Positions 46,001 to 55,860 are shown, numbered from the stretch's first letter. The stretch is 64,000 nt of DNA from Euzebyella marina (GCF_014855515.1 NZ_JACYFK010000003.1:62001-126000), one strand, 5' to 3'. The notes: generated from the letters alone by a model not told the origin. Made by a program: numbers and translations.

Positions 46001-46790
46001 TAATTTAATCGAGAATTCGGCATCGTTAGGTATTGATGCAGTTTCAGGTGTAAATAACTTGTCCATTCAGGGCAATACCATAGTAGGATCTGGGCGAGTG
46101 GCTGGGCTTTGCTCTTCTGAAATAAAGAATATGGGAATAGAAATCTCCGGTAGCAATTCAATTATTTCAAACAATGTAATTACTTCAAACGGTGGTGCCG
46201 GCCTAGTGATTTCGGGATCCGGGACTTCTAATTTAATAAGTGAGAATAGTTTTTTTGCCAATGGTACTGCCACTAGTGCTTTAGGTATTGACTTAGGCAA
46301 TGATGGTGTGACAATAAATGATATGGGTGATACAGATTCTGGTGCCAACGGTTTAAATAACTTTCCGATACTCTCAGCAGCCTATCAAGCGGGTAATAAC
46401 TTGGTTTTAATGGGGTGGGTAACACCTGGAGTCACCGTAGAATTTTTCTTTACTGATATAAGTGAGGGTTCAGCAGCTGAAGGGGCAAATACGCTTAGTA
46501 GGTCAAAAGATTACGGAGAGGGCCAAACTTATATTGCCACTAGAACCGAGGGTTCCGTTGATGATTTAGAAGGTGCTTCTTCATCTTATTCTGTATTTGA
46601 TGGTAATACCGATAATGTCAATAGATTTAAGTTTTCGGTACCGTTACCAATTGGAACTGATTTAGGAGATAAGATTACAGCTACGGCAACTCTTTCTAAT
46701 ACGACATCCGAATTTTCACCAGAGGTCGAAGTTAGGTTACCAACTGTAATAACAAACCGTACAATTACTTATAGGGTTAATAGAAATTAA
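43047..46790 (+). CDS. Giant secreted Calx-beta / SdrD-B-like / beta-helix protein (paralogue 1)
   Basis: 1247 residues. Signal peptide 1-19 (IIILLLVSATTVAQ). Residues about 20-170 form a beta-sandwich domain shared with the next two genes (YLDTFSSVSYSNNDGNSNW to WAQIDNVQIV). Then a Calx-beta domain (about 173-278; VSEDVGNLIFTVTQQG), a domain of about 300 residues with FYGYVSDVTSI and LGGWSLMVFYED, an SdrD-B-like beta domain (GFVFEDINYPGGAGRNR, GQYIFGGMADGTYTVRVV), and a right-handed beta-helix region rich in NxxxN turns (about 870-1110). No type A or type B T9SS domain is recognised. The last residues are VITNRTITYRVNRN, matching the ends of the two genes downstream. Secreted and probably surface-bound; ligand unknown. 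Confidence 0.85.
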   Translation: MFRTNVIIILLLVSATTVAQQIYLDTFSSVSYSNNDGNSNWASDWVESGDTDLGPSAQYIYITGGQLTFAYIYDEFIYRLVDLSGATAATLSFDFQTNSLGGNQELGVYISNDGGATYNFLGGVSGAGSFSQDISAYIASNTLLAFTKTVDNWAADDWAQIDNVQIVASSTPYLVVEDVAVSEDVGNLIFTVTQQGVNAGAPYSVNFKTSDGTAIANSDYLATTGTINFSGALGEAQTITVPIVNDAITEADEFFNLSFTSSSNPSLDYSDTATGTINSQVPFNQPLVLQHQFAGYVNYTSTAGTFRTQDNITDACALTTTSSNTLFSSVPATASIQKALLYWSHSNYTLDDTVTFEGQQVTAERIYESGLNFNGDILTFYGYVSDVTSILEGIGVANLGTTTFDVTDLEINSGFPFCDYQTVLGGWSLMVFYEDASLPASNINLYEGFDGLSNASTSFTLDSFFAIAGTGAKASFLSWEGDATLDGNSEGTTNPNGERLSITNQAGFNFTLSGDGGQTGNNAYNSTAFDNTQVPNVNNGSLYGVDWDTFDIASYIAPTDTQVTANVDVGQDFVVSNAVVIKVPSNLVTGFVFEDINYPGGAGRNRATASGQGVANVTVELYNSLGLLQTTTTTDANGQYIFGGMADGTYTVRVVNESVSSTRGGGVGCSDCYAVQTFRSDHNGTDVVDVTDEVGGPNPSQEDVSAGNLFGAQSVSTVTLASNGIVGIDFGFNFNTIVNTNENGQGSLDQFIVNSNNLDETGLDIEANALFDPVAGEDTSIFMIPSDGDPLGRTADTNYTNGYFDIFFNDAFIPSDVVSDNTVIDGRTQTAYSGDTNAGTIGGGSTVGTNSVVLPNYNLPEIQIHRNAGDVFKLNANNLVVRNIAVFGNTNAAIQVNTGTANIVENLLGVNALGVSSGNIQYGVENVGGEVTINSNYIASNTVAGVVISGGTSSVLTQNHFAENGATSCDDAILVTSGSGINIQHNLIENSASLGIDAVSGVNNLSIQGNTIVGSGRVAGLCSSEIKNMGIEISGSNSIISNNVITSNGGAGLVISGSGTSNLISENSFFANGTATSALGIDLGNDGVTINDMGDTDSGANGLNNFPILSAAYQAGNNLVLMGWVTPGVTVEFFFTDISEGSAAEGANTLSRSKDYGEGQTYIATRTEGSVDDLEGASSSYSVFDGNTDNVNRFKFSVPLPIGTDLGDKITATATLSNTTSEFSPEVEVRLPTVITNRTITYRVNRN

Positions 46791-46908
46791 AGAATATTCT
46801 TACAATTTAATTTTGATTCAAAATGTAGGAAATAACTAAAATAGAACTGTTTATGGTCTAAATCTTCTGTTTTACAACAAAATTTATATTCTCGGTATTG
46901 GTCTATAC

Positions 46909-46916
46909 TACATTTG
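46909..46916 (+). promoter_or_regulatory. Candidate promoter (-7 box) of the second Calx-beta gene
   Basis: TACATTTG matches TAnnTTTG, 45 bases before the start codon. No good -33 box. Confidence 0.35.
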
Positions 46917-46961
46917 GTAGATATGCTAGTTGATCTAGTATGTCCTAAATCCAACTGAAAA

Positions 46962-49900
46962 ATGTATAGAACCTACTTATACCTGGTCTTCTTTTTTCTA
47001 TTTTATACTAACCTAGCTGGTCAAGAAAACTATCTAGACCGGTTCAATAATGTATCCTATTCGAACAATAACGGCTCGCAAAACTTTAGCGGCAATTGGA
47101 TAGAAACAGGAGATACCGATAATGGGCCGAACAACCAGTACATTCGAATTACTGGTAACCGATTGATGCTCTATTACCTTTATTCGGAAACAATTAGGCG
47201 TTCTGTTGACTTGAACGGAGCGTCGGCCGCCGTACTTACTTTTGATTGGCAGGCAGTTAGTTTAGGAGGTACAAGAGAACTGGCAGTTCAAATCTCAAGC
47301 AATGGTGGAGCGAGCTATACTACGATAGGCACTGTTACGGGAAATAATTCAGGGTCTTTCAGCCAAGACATTTCACCATATATCTCTAGTAACACTACCA
47401 TTAGATTTCGAAAGACCTATTCTAACTGGCGTAACAACGACTATGCCTATATAGATAATTTTCAGATTGTCGCTACTTTCCCAGCTCCGATTCCAATCAT
47501 TGAGGTTGAAGATATTGCGGTCGATGAAGATGCAGGCAATGCTATTTTTACGGTAGTTCACACAGGAACCAATGCTACGGGGCCTTTTGCCGTTAATTAC
47601 CAAACTGTGCCTGGCTCGGCAACCGAAGGGTCTGATTATACGGCTACAAGCGGTATCTTAAACTTCAACGGTAACGTAAGCGATACTGAAACCGTTTCTG
47701 TACCCTTAGTGGACGATACCACCATCGAAAACCCCGAAGATTTTATTCTACAATTCACCTTGGTCACCGACCCTACGGTGAATATAACAGATACTGGCAC
47801 GGCTGCAATTATTGATGATGATGCCCTAATAATGACCGATGGGCAAACAGTAAATACCTGTAACGATGTTTTTTTCGATCCAGGCGGGTTATCTAACTAT
47901 TCTAATAATCAAGACGTCGTCTATACAATTTGTCCGGATACGGCCGATACCTATATCAACGTAAATTTCACGAGTTTCGAAGTGGTATCCGGGGACATGC
48001 TATATGTGTATGATGGTACGAATACGAGTGGTACGTTGCTTGGCCAGTATGATAGTTCTAATGTTCCTAGAAGTATCAATTCAAACAGTGCTTCTGGTTG
48101 TCTTACTTTTCGATTTGTCTCCAATAATAATAGCACTGGTGCGGGTTGGGAAGCGGAAATTAATTGTTTTCCTGAAGGCCCCATTATTGTTATCGATGAT
48201 ATTTCATTTGATGAAGATGTAGGTAATGCCGTATTTACGGTTCGCTCTACCCGAGCAGCTCATGGTAGAAACATTTTTCTTTTTGGTTTTGTAGAGGAAC
48301 CCTTTACGGTTGATTTTCAGACTGTCGATGATTCGGCAACTGCCGGTAGCGATTATACTTCATCCACAGGCACTCTAACTTTTACGGGCGAGCTCAATAA
48401 TGTTCAAACAATTTCAGTACCGATTGCGAATGACGGTATACCTGAATTGGCCGAAAGTTTTACTATAGAGTTTACAGATGCAGAGGCAGATTATGCACAG
48501 GTAAATTATAATGATACGGGTACGGGTACGATCAACTCGCAAATTTTGGCGAACGACCCGTTGACTTTATTCCAAGAATTTGATGGTTATTATGATTACT
48601 CCACAACTGGCGGTACGCTAAGAACTAGTCCGAATGGTGGCGACCCATGTGCGATAACTTCCTCTTCGTCCAATAGTTTGGTGTCCTCGGTGCCTGCAAC
48701 GGCATCTGTTGAGAGGGCCTATTTATATTGGTCTCACTCCAGTACTGTGCGCGATGCCGATGTTACTTTTGAAGGGCAAAACGTATCTGCTAATTTTCTG
48801 TATCAAACCTCACTGGGCAATAGAAATTTTTATGGTTATGTCAGTGATGTAACCTCTATCGTACAAGGCGTTTCCAATTTATCGACCAATGTTTTTGACT
48901 TTGGTGACCTTGATATAAATAATACTGGTGACTATTGTAATACTAGTACTGTTTTGGGGGGATGGGCACTAATGGTTTTTTATGAAGACCGTTCGCTACC
49001 AGCGGTAAACATTAACCTATACCAAGGTTTTGATGGTCTAAGCAATGATGGTAATTCTTTTACCTTAGATTCCTTTTACGCGATATCGGGTACAGGGGCA
49101 AAAGCTACCTTTTTATCATGGGAAGGTGATCCTGACCTAACTGGCGCCAGCTCGGGCTCTACCAATCCTGAAGAATTGTCTATTACCAATCAAAGAAATC
49201 AGAACTATGTACTGACTGGCGATGGGGGACAAACAGGTAACAACTCTTATAACTCTACCATTTACGATAATACGGTTGGCCCAGTGTACAACAATTCAAG
49301 TACCTATGGTGTTGATTTAGATACGTACGATATATCAAGCTATATTCAGCCGGCCGATAGCGAAGTAACCGCTAACGTAGATGTAGGGCAAGATTTTGTT
49401 ATATCTGCAGCCGTTATTCTCAAAGTACCCTCTAACCTTATTGCCGGAAGAGTTTTTGAAGATGTCAACTATCCGGGAGGTTTTGGCCGGGATAGAACCG
49501 CCTCTAGCGGAATAGGCATAACGGGCGCAGTTGTAGAGCTATATGAGAGTAATGGCAATTTCATTCAAAGAAAAAATACGGCGGCCAATGGTAATTATTC
49601 ATTTGGGGGTATGGCCGATGGTGACTATTACATAAAAGTGGTGAATTCTACCGTTAGGTCTACTCGTGACAATGGGCCCAACTGCTCTTCATGTTATCCT
49701 GTACAGACCTATAGGGCTGAGGTCGATGCCGCAGGAAACTATAATGACATTACCAATGAAGTCGGGGGTAACGACCCTACGGCCATTCAAGATGTGGCGT
49801 TAGGCGTTTTTGCCAACTCTCAAAGTATTTCCCCTGTAACCGTTGAAGGTAATGGAGTAGTAGATATTGATTTTGGTTTCAATTTTAATACCATTGTCAA

Positions 49901-51425
49901 TACCAACGAATCCGGTCAAGGTTCTCTTAATCAATTTATTTTGAATAGTAACACGCTAGGTGAAAACGGATTGGATGTTGAACCGAATTCCATTTTCGAC
50001 CCGAACGTAGGTCAAGATATCTCCATATTTATGATTCCACCTACAGGTGATAGCATGGGTAGAACCGCTGATGCTAACTACGCATCCGGTTATTTCGATA
50101 TTCTTATTGATAACAGTTCTGCTCTGGCCAATATCACCGGTACTAATACGATAATCGACGGTCGAACACAAACAAGCTATTCCGGAGATTCTAATAGCGG
50201 TGTGTCGGGCGCAGGCGGTACTGCTGTGGGTACTTCAAATACACTCTTGCCCAGCTATCTAAGACCTGAAATTCAAATTCATAGAAATGGCGGGGATGTT
50301 TTTAACTTAAACGGAAACAATGTAGAAATAAGAAATGTGTCTGTGTTTGCCAATAACAATGCCGGAATAAGAACTTTAGGGGGCTCTGCAACTATTTCTT
50401 CCTCATTTTTGGGGGTCAACGCATTAGGGGCATCCTCGGGAAATATCGATTACGGCGTTGAGCAAACAGGGGGCGAAGTAACCATTACTTCGAACTACAT
50501 ATCTGCCAATTCCGATGCGGGCATTTTAATAAATGGAGGTACTTCCACCGAAATTGTACTGAATCATCTATTTGCCAATGGCTCTTCCGCATGTTCCGAT
50601 AACATATTGATTTCTGCCGGAAATAATGTGGAGGTATCTACCAATCTAATTGAAAATGCCGCAGCCTCGGGCATTGAAATTGATACGTTGAATGATGTAC
50701 TGGTAACCGATAATTCAATTCTTGGCGCGGGTCAAAATGGAGGTAACTGCAGTGGGTCTTTTGAGGGTATGGGGGTTTTAATTAATGCCAGCAATGCCAA
50801 TATTTCACAAAACAGAATTTTTTCCAATGGGGGAGCGGGCATAGTGGTGATATCAGGCGACGGTAATACCATTTCACAAAATTCCATATACGGTAATGGA
50901 ACGGTGCTTCCGAGCCTCGGAATTGATTTGAATAGAGATGGAGTAACATTAAATGAAACGAACGATACGGACGGTGGACCTAATGGACTATTAAACTTCC
51001 CTGTTATTTCAGGTGCCTACATAAGCGGTTCAAATCTGATAGTTGAAGGATGGAGTAGGCCAGGGGCCACAATAGAAATATTCTTGACCGATATTAGTGA
51101 AGGTACTGCCGCCGAAGGCGATAATCAGTTAGGAATGACCTCTGATTATGGAGAAGGTCAGGTTTATTTGGCAAGTTTTATCGAAGGTAGTGCCTCCGAC
51201 GTTGATTCACAGATAACATCTTACACCGACATAGATGGTAATACTGATAGCACCAATAAATTTAGGTTCAGTACCCCATTGTCATCTGGAGCAGCTTTTG
51301 GCAAGTTTGTTACGGCCACGGCCACTTTAACTAATACGACATCTGAATTTTCACCCGAAAGCATTATTAAGGCTTACACTCTTATAACGAACCGAAGAAT
51401 TACATATAGGGTGAAAAAGAACTGA
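46962..51425 (+). CDS. Giant secreted Calx-beta / CUB / SdrD-B-like / beta-helix protein (paralogue 2)
   Basis: 1487 residues, alignable with paralogue 1 over nearly the whole length. Signal peptide 1-20, shared N-terminal beta-sandwich (YLDRFNNVSYSNNNGSQNF), Calx-beta 1 (about 180-282; VDEDAGNAIFTVVHTG). Then an insert absent from paralogue 1: a CUB domain (about 290-395; FTSFEVVSGDMLYVYDGTN, CLTFRFVSNNN) and a second Calx-beta (about 400-515). The FYGYVSDVTSI / LGGWALMVFYED domain, the SdrD-B-like domain (GRVFEDVNYPGGFGRDR) and the beta-helix follow. The C-terminus is LITNRRITYRVKKN. CUB domains mediate protein or sugar contacts in animals and also occur in Bacteroidota exoproteins. Lies 171 bases after paralogue 1. 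Confidence 0.85.
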   Translation: MYRTYLYLVFFFLFYTNLAGQENYLDRFNNVSYSNNNGSQNFSGNWIETGDTDNGPNNQYIRITGNRLMLYYLYSETIRRSVDLNGASAAVLTFDWQAVSLGGTRELAVQISSNGGASYTTIGTVTGNNSGSFSQDISPYISSNTTIRFRKTYSNWRNNDYAYIDNFQIVATFPAPIPIIEVEDIAVDEDAGNAIFTVVHTGTNATGPFAVNYQTVPGSATEGSDYTATSGILNFNGNVSDTETVSVPLVDDTTIENPEDFILQFTLVTDPTVNITDTGTAAIIDDDALIMTDGQTVNTCNDVFFDPGGLSNYSNNQDVVYTICPDTADTYINVNFTSFEVVSGDMLYVYDGTNTSGTLLGQYDSSNVPRSINSNSASGCLTFRFVSNNNSTGAGWEAEINCFPEGPIIVIDDISFDEDVGNAVFTVRSTRAAHGRNIFLFGFVEEPFTVDFQTVDDSATAGSDYTSSTGTLTFTGELNNVQTISVPIANDGIPELAESFTIEFTDAEADYAQVNYNDTGTGTINSQILANDPLTLFQEFDGYYDYSTTGGTLRTSPNGGDPCAITSSSSNSLVSSVPATASVERAYLYWSHSSTVRDADVTFEGQNVSANFLYQTSLGNRNFYGYVSDVTSIVQGVSNLSTNVFDFGDLDINNTGDYCNTSTVLGGWALMVFYEDRSLPAVNINLYQGFDGLSNDGNSFTLDSFYAISGTGAKATFLSWEGDPDLTGASSGSTNPEELSITNQRNQNYVLTGDGGQTGNNSYNSTIYDNTVGPVYNNSSTYGVDLDTYDISSYIQPADSEVTANVDVGQDFVISAAVILKVPSNLIAGRVFEDVNYPGGFGRDRTASSGIGITGAVVELYESNGNFIQRKNTAANGNYSFGGMADGDYYIKVVNSTVRSTRDNGPNCSSCYPVQTYRAEVDAAGNYNDITNEVGGNDPTAIQDVALGVFANSQSISPVTVEGNGVVDIDFGFNFNTIVNTNESGQGSLNQFILNSNTLGENGLDVEPNSIFDPNVGQDISIFMIPPTGDSMGRTADANYASGYFDILIDNSSALANITGTNTIIDGRTQTSYSGDSNSGVSGAGGTAVGTSNTLLPSYLRPEIQIHRNGGDVFNLNGNNVEIRNVSVFANNNAGIRTLGGSATISSSFLGVNALGASSGNIDYGVEQTGGEVTITSNYISANSDAGILINGGTSTEIVLNHLFANGSSACSDNILISAGNNVEVSTNLIENAAASGIEIDTLNDVLVTDNSILGAGQNGGNCSGSFEGMGVLINASNANISQNRIFSNGGAGIVVISGDGNTISQNSIYGNGTVLPSLGIDLNRDGVTLNETNDTDGGPNGLLNFPVISGAYISGSNLIVEGWSRPGATIEIFLTDISEGTAAEGDNQLGMTSDYGEGQVYLASFIEGSASDVDSQITSYTDIDGNTDSTNKFRFSTPLSSGAAFGKFVTATATLTNTTSEFSPESIIKAYTLITNRRITYRVKKN

Positions 51426-51549
51426 TTTATAGACTAAAACGATAGCTTTTTCCTTTTCACACTATATATCAGTTCATTGGCAACATTTTTTATGCCCTTC
51501 AATCGACACAATGTAATATTGTACAATTGTCTATTGTTCAGGGGGTAAA

Positions 51550-54500
51550 ATGAAATGTACTTGGTCATTAGTATTTTTCTTTTTCTGCGTGGGATTACTT
51601 TCTGCGCAGCAAGTCTACATGGATGCATTTTCGACCAATGCATATACCAATAATGATGGTAATACCAATTTTTCCAATGCGTGGGGAGAAGCGGACAATG
51701 CCGGTGGCGGTGCTACAGGAGGAAATATCTCGGTCAATTCGGGTTCATTGGTTTTCAATGGTCTCAGAAGTGCCGATTATATCTACCGTAATCTTGATTT
51801 AAGCGGCGTAACCAAAGATGTAGAATTATCTTTTAGCTATAATGCAACAAGTAGGGGCGATGAGCGATTAAGGGTTTACCTATTTAATGCCTCTACGAAC
51901 ACTTGGGAAAATATTACGACCTTACAGGTATCGACCGCAAGTACTGTGACCTATACCTTAACTGCTGGGCAAAAATCTAACCAATCAGGTATTGCATTTC
52001 AAAGTAGTTCAGGTGATTGGTCGGTTGGCGAAATCATCAGAATAGACAATGTTGCTTTTAGAATTGAGGATCAACCTCCAGTGATTACGGCGACCGGAAA
52101 CCAAGATTATTGCCCTGGCACTTCTGTACCCGTAGTAGAAACGGTAAGCATATCAGACCCTGACGATTCTACTATTCAAGAGGTATCCGTACAAATTTCC
52201 AACGGCTATATAAATGGTGAAGATATTTTGACCTTGGCGGGTACACATCCGAATATCACTGCTAGTTGGATTCCCGCTGAGGGTAGATTGCTTTTAAGCG
52301 GTCCGGCAACTTCCACTGAATTTGAATCAGCCGTATCGGCGGTATTGTTCTCATCAAGTTCCGCTAGTCCTTCAGGAACCCGCGACTTTTCTATTATCGT
52401 GGGAGATGCATATTTCTTACCTGATACCGGGCACTATTATCAGTTCTTTTCAGACCTTGGAATTACATGGACCAGCGCACGCGACAAGGCTGCTTTATCA
52501 ACTTACTATGGTCTTCAAGGGTATTTGGCAACGCTTACTTCTCTTGAAGAAGCTAATTTTGCGGGTTCTCAGATCTCTGGAGCTGGTTGGATAGGTGGTA
52601 GTGATGCCGCTGTTGAAAACGAATGGCGATGGGTAACGGGCCCTGAGGCAGGTACCGTATTTTGGAACGGTTTAGCGGGAGGCTCAACACCGAATTATGC
52701 ATTCTGGAATACAGGAGAACCAAACCAATCAGGAGACGAAGATTATGCACATATTACCGAAGATGGTACCGGAATCGATGGTTCTTGGAACGATTTAAGT
52801 AATACGGGTGCCGGTTCGGGCGCTTATCAACCAAAAGGTTACGTGGTTGAATATGGGGGCATGCCAGGAGACCCAACTATCGATGTATCAGCAAGTACCT
52901 CTTTGACAGTTGATGAAGACCCGGTGATAACAGCACAACCGGTAGATCAAGCAATTGTAGATGGTGGCGACGCCACTTTTTCGGTCAGCGCCACTGGGGG
53001 AACCTTATTATACCAATGGCAGGTCAGTACCAATGATGGAGCATCCTATACCAACATTTCTGGAGCAACATCTTCTTCGGTTACAATTAACAATGTTACT
53101 TTCTCGGATGAAGGCAATAGGTATCGGGTTTTAATATCTGAAAGTGGTTCTTCGTGCGCGGCAATAGCTTCCGATTATGGTGTTCTATCTATCTTGATGG
53201 ATTCAGATGGCGACGGTTATGCTGATGCCTATGATTTAGATGATGACAATGATGGTATTTTAGATTCGGAAGAATTAGGGTCATGTTACGGAACATTGGC
53301 ATATGAATTCTACGATTTGACTCCACCCGGTAATACGGTCGACAATATACCTACAACTGGGGCCCTTTCAACGGGTTCTATAACTTCTTTTGATGTAGAT
53401 GCGCTTCAAGGGGCGGTAGACCCTGGCGATGCTGATAGTTTCGCTATCAGGTATACGGGTCTGATAGATATCGCTGCGGCTGGTTCCTATACATTTTACA
53501 CAACTTCCGATGATGGCTCTAAATTGTACATCAATGGTTTGGAAGTGGTCAATAACGATTTTGACCATGGCCCTCAAGAGCGGTCCGGGGTGATTAACCT
53601 AACGGCGGGGCTTCACGATATAGAGGTCTTATTTTTTGAAAATGGAGGAGGAGAATCGCTATTGGTACAATATGAAGGTCCATCTTTGGCTAAACAATCC
53701 ATACCATTTACGGCATTTTATGAGGGTACTTGTGATATTGATGGTGATGGTTTGGCCAATCATTTAGACGATGATAGTGATGGAGATGGATGTTCTGATG
53801 CCGATGAGGCTTACGGCGCATCTGGAACCGATGTTGACGGTAATGGTATGTATGGTTCAGGAAATCCTACCGTTAATTCTGACGGAACGGTTCAAGCGGC
53901 CTCCTACGCAACACCCAATGATGGTGACAGTAATGGAGAAGACGATTATAAAGAAACGGTTAATGCACCTGTTGTACCTACTTCTAATACAACTGAAACA
54001 GCCTGTAACGGAGGTAATATCAGTTTTTCTTTAACGACCAATTTTGCCGATACTCACCAATGGCAGTTTTACAATGGTTCGTCTTGGATAGACCTTGCCG
54101 ATGGTGGTATTTATTCGGGTACCGACACAAATACCCTTAATCTGAATGGGGTAACTCTAGCAGAAAACGGAAATCAGTATAGGCTAGTTGCCTCTTACAG
54201 TGGTAATGTCTGTAGAGAAGCTATTAGTGGTACTACGACCTTAAGTGTCATTCAACCAACGGTAGATGCCGGTGCCGATCAAACGATTTGTGATGGTGAG
54301 TCTGCGACATTGACCGCGGTTGGTTCTGGTGGTAGCGGTAGTGGTTATACTTATTTATGGAGCACGGGCGAAACTTCTTCTTCGATTACCGTATCGCCTG
54401 TTGGTAATACCAATAATAACGTCGACGTAGACTATACGGTTACGGTAACAGATAGTTTTGGTTGTACAAATAGCGATGTGGTCAGGGTTACTGTTGAACC

Positions 54501-55860
54501 AACCCCTACGATAACGGTATCAAGTTCGCCAAGCTGTAACTTTAGGTTATTTCAGCCTACCACCTATACTTTAGAAGTTACCGTCAGTGCAGGCTCGGTT
54601 ACATCTACCAATGGTACGGTAAGCAATTTAGGGGGTAATGTGTGGCGTATAGCTGATGTTCCCGATGGCACTGATATAACTGTAACTGTTTCTCAGGGCA
54701 ATTGTAGCAGAAATTTACCTGTAACGGCTCCAAACTGTACCTGTCCTACTGTAAACGCACCGGTTAGTGGGGGCGATCAAGAATTCTGTGCTGGAAGCCC
54801 TGTTCCTACTTTGACGGCTACGGTTGGAAATAATGAAACCGTTAATTGGTATGATTCCATTTCTGGTGGTACATGGTTACAAAGTAACAGCACGAGTTAT
54901 ACCCCTTCTTCGGCCGGCACATACTATGCGGAAACGATTAACACGTTTACCGGTTGTACGAGTAATTCTAGAACTGCGGTTAGGGCCATTCAGAATGCAT
55001 TGCCTGTAGTTGATGCCGGACCAAATGTTCAGATATGTGACGGAGACTCAACAACATTGACAGCCTCCGCGAGTGGTGGTAGTGGTTCGGGCTATTCGTA
55101 TTTATGGAGTACTGGCGAGACAAGTCAGGCCATTACAGTAGCGCCAACGGGGAGTGCAAATAGTAATACTACTGTGCCTTATTCGGTTACTGTTACCGAT
55201 TCAAATGGATGTGAACAGACCGACTCTGTAAATGTGACTATTTACTCAAGACCCCAGGCTATCATTACAACCAACGACGCCACTTGTAATGTCAACAATG
55301 GATCATTTACTTTAAGCTTTCCAAATCACCCTAATCGAACATCGATTCAATTTAGCCTTGATGGAGGAGCGACCTATAGAACAAATGTGGCGGATAATTC
55401 TGGCTCTGTAACATATGGCGGACTTTCAGGTGGCACTTACAATATCTGGGCTCGATGGGGTAATTCAGCTTGCCCTGTAGAACTTGGTACCTACACTATT
55501 AATACCGTACCGGTGGTTACCGTGGTTTCAGAGCCTATAGATCAAACGATTTTTGTAGGCCAAAATACAAGCTTTAGTGTAAGTGCCAATAATGCGGACA
55601 CCTACCAATGGCAGGTGAGTACCGATGGCGGTGCCGGCTTTGTTGATATATCTGATAACGCTTTCTATTCCGGTTCTCAGACGAACAGTCTAAATATAAG
55701 TACACCTGAAATAGACTTCAACGGAAATATTTATAGGGTCAGAATAACCAATTCAAGCACATCTTGTGCCCCGACTACTTCTCAAATAGCAACCCTAACG
55801 GTAAAAGTAAGAACGGTAATAAGCAATCGCCGTATTACCTACCGCACTAAAAAGAATTAA
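51550..55860 (+). CDS. Giant secreted protein with C-type lectin, PA14, TSP3 and Ig-like domains
   Basis: 1436 residues. Signal peptide (SLVFFFFCVGLLSAQ), then the N-terminal beta-sandwich shared with the two genes upstream (YMDAFSTNAYTNNDGNTNF). A C-type lectin domain covers about 295-435 (YYQFFSDLGITWTSARDKAA, YLATLTSLEEANF, WNTGEPNQSGDEDYAHI, GSWNDL); the EPN and WND motifs are the calcium and mannose-type ligand residues of this fold. Next come Ig-like domains, a TSP3 loop (DSDGDGYADAYDLDDDNDG), a PA14 domain (about 580-715; YTFYTTSDDGSKLYINGL), more TSP3 loops, and Ig/PKD-like repeats (VDAGADQTICDG, VDAGPNVQICDG). The end is VISNRRITYRTKKN. A carbohydrate-binding adhesin is the best reading. 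Confidence 0.85.
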   Translation: MKCTWSLVFFFFCVGLLSAQQVYMDAFSTNAYTNNDGNTNFSNAWGEADNAGGGATGGNISVNSGSLVFNGLRSADYIYRNLDLSGVTKDVELSFSYNATSRGDERLRVYLFNASTNTWENITTLQVSTASTVTYTLTAGQKSNQSGIAFQSSSGDWSVGEIIRIDNVAFRIEDQPPVITATGNQDYCPGTSVPVVETVSISDPDDSTIQEVSVQISNGYINGEDILTLAGTHPNITASWIPAEGRLLLSGPATSTEFESAVSAVLFSSSSASPSGTRDFSIIVGDAYFLPDTGHYYQFFSDLGITWTSARDKAALSTYYGLQGYLATLTSLEEANFAGSQISGAGWIGGSDAAVENEWRWVTGPEAGTVFWNGLAGGSTPNYAFWNTGEPNQSGDEDYAHITEDGTGIDGSWNDLSNTGAGSGAYQPKGYVVEYGGMPGDPTIDVSASTSLTVDEDPVITAQPVDQAIVDGGDATFSVSATGGTLLYQWQVSTNDGASYTNISGATSSSVTINNVTFSDEGNRYRVLISESGSSCAAIASDYGVLSILMDSDGDGYADAYDLDDDNDGILDSEELGSCYGTLAYEFYDLTPPGNTVDNIPTTGALSTGSITSFDVDALQGAVDPGDADSFAIRYTGLIDIAAAGSYTFYTTSDDGSKLYINGLEVVNNDFDHGPQERSGVINLTAGLHDIEVLFFENGGGESLLVQYEGPSLAKQSIPFTAFYEGTCDIDGDGLANHLDDDSDGDGCSDADEAYGASGTDVDGNGMYGSGNPTVNSDGTVQAASYATPNDGDSNGEDDYKETVNAPVVPTSNTTETACNGGNISFSLTTNFADTHQWQFYNGSSWIDLADGGIYSGTDTNTLNLNGVTLAENGNQYRLVASYSGNVCREAISGTTTLSVIQPTVDAGADQTICDGESATLTAVGSGGSGSGYTYLWSTGETSSSITVSPVGNTNNNVDVDYTVTVTDSFGCTNSDVVRVTVEPTPTITVSSSPSCNFRLFQPTTYTLEVTVSAGSVTSTNGTVSNLGGNVWRIADVPDGTDITVTVSQGNCSRNLPVTAPNCTCPTVNAPVSGGDQEFCAGSPVPTLTATVGNNETVNWYDSISGGTWLQSNSTSYTPSSAGTYYAETINTFTGCTSNSRTAVRAIQNALPVVDAGPNVQICDGDSTTLTASASGGSGSGYSYLWSTGETSQAITVAPTGSANSNTTVPYSVTVTDSNGCEQTDSVNVTIYSRPQAIITTNDATCNVNNGSFTLSFPNHPNRTSIQFSLDGGATYRTNVADNSGSVTYGGLSGGTYNIWARWGNSACPVELGTYTINTVPVVTVVSEPIDQTIFVGQNTSFSVSANNADTYQWQVSTDGGAGFVDISDNAFYSGSQTNSLNISTPEIDFNGNIYRVRITNSSTSCAPTTSQIATLTVKVRTVISNRRITYRTKKN

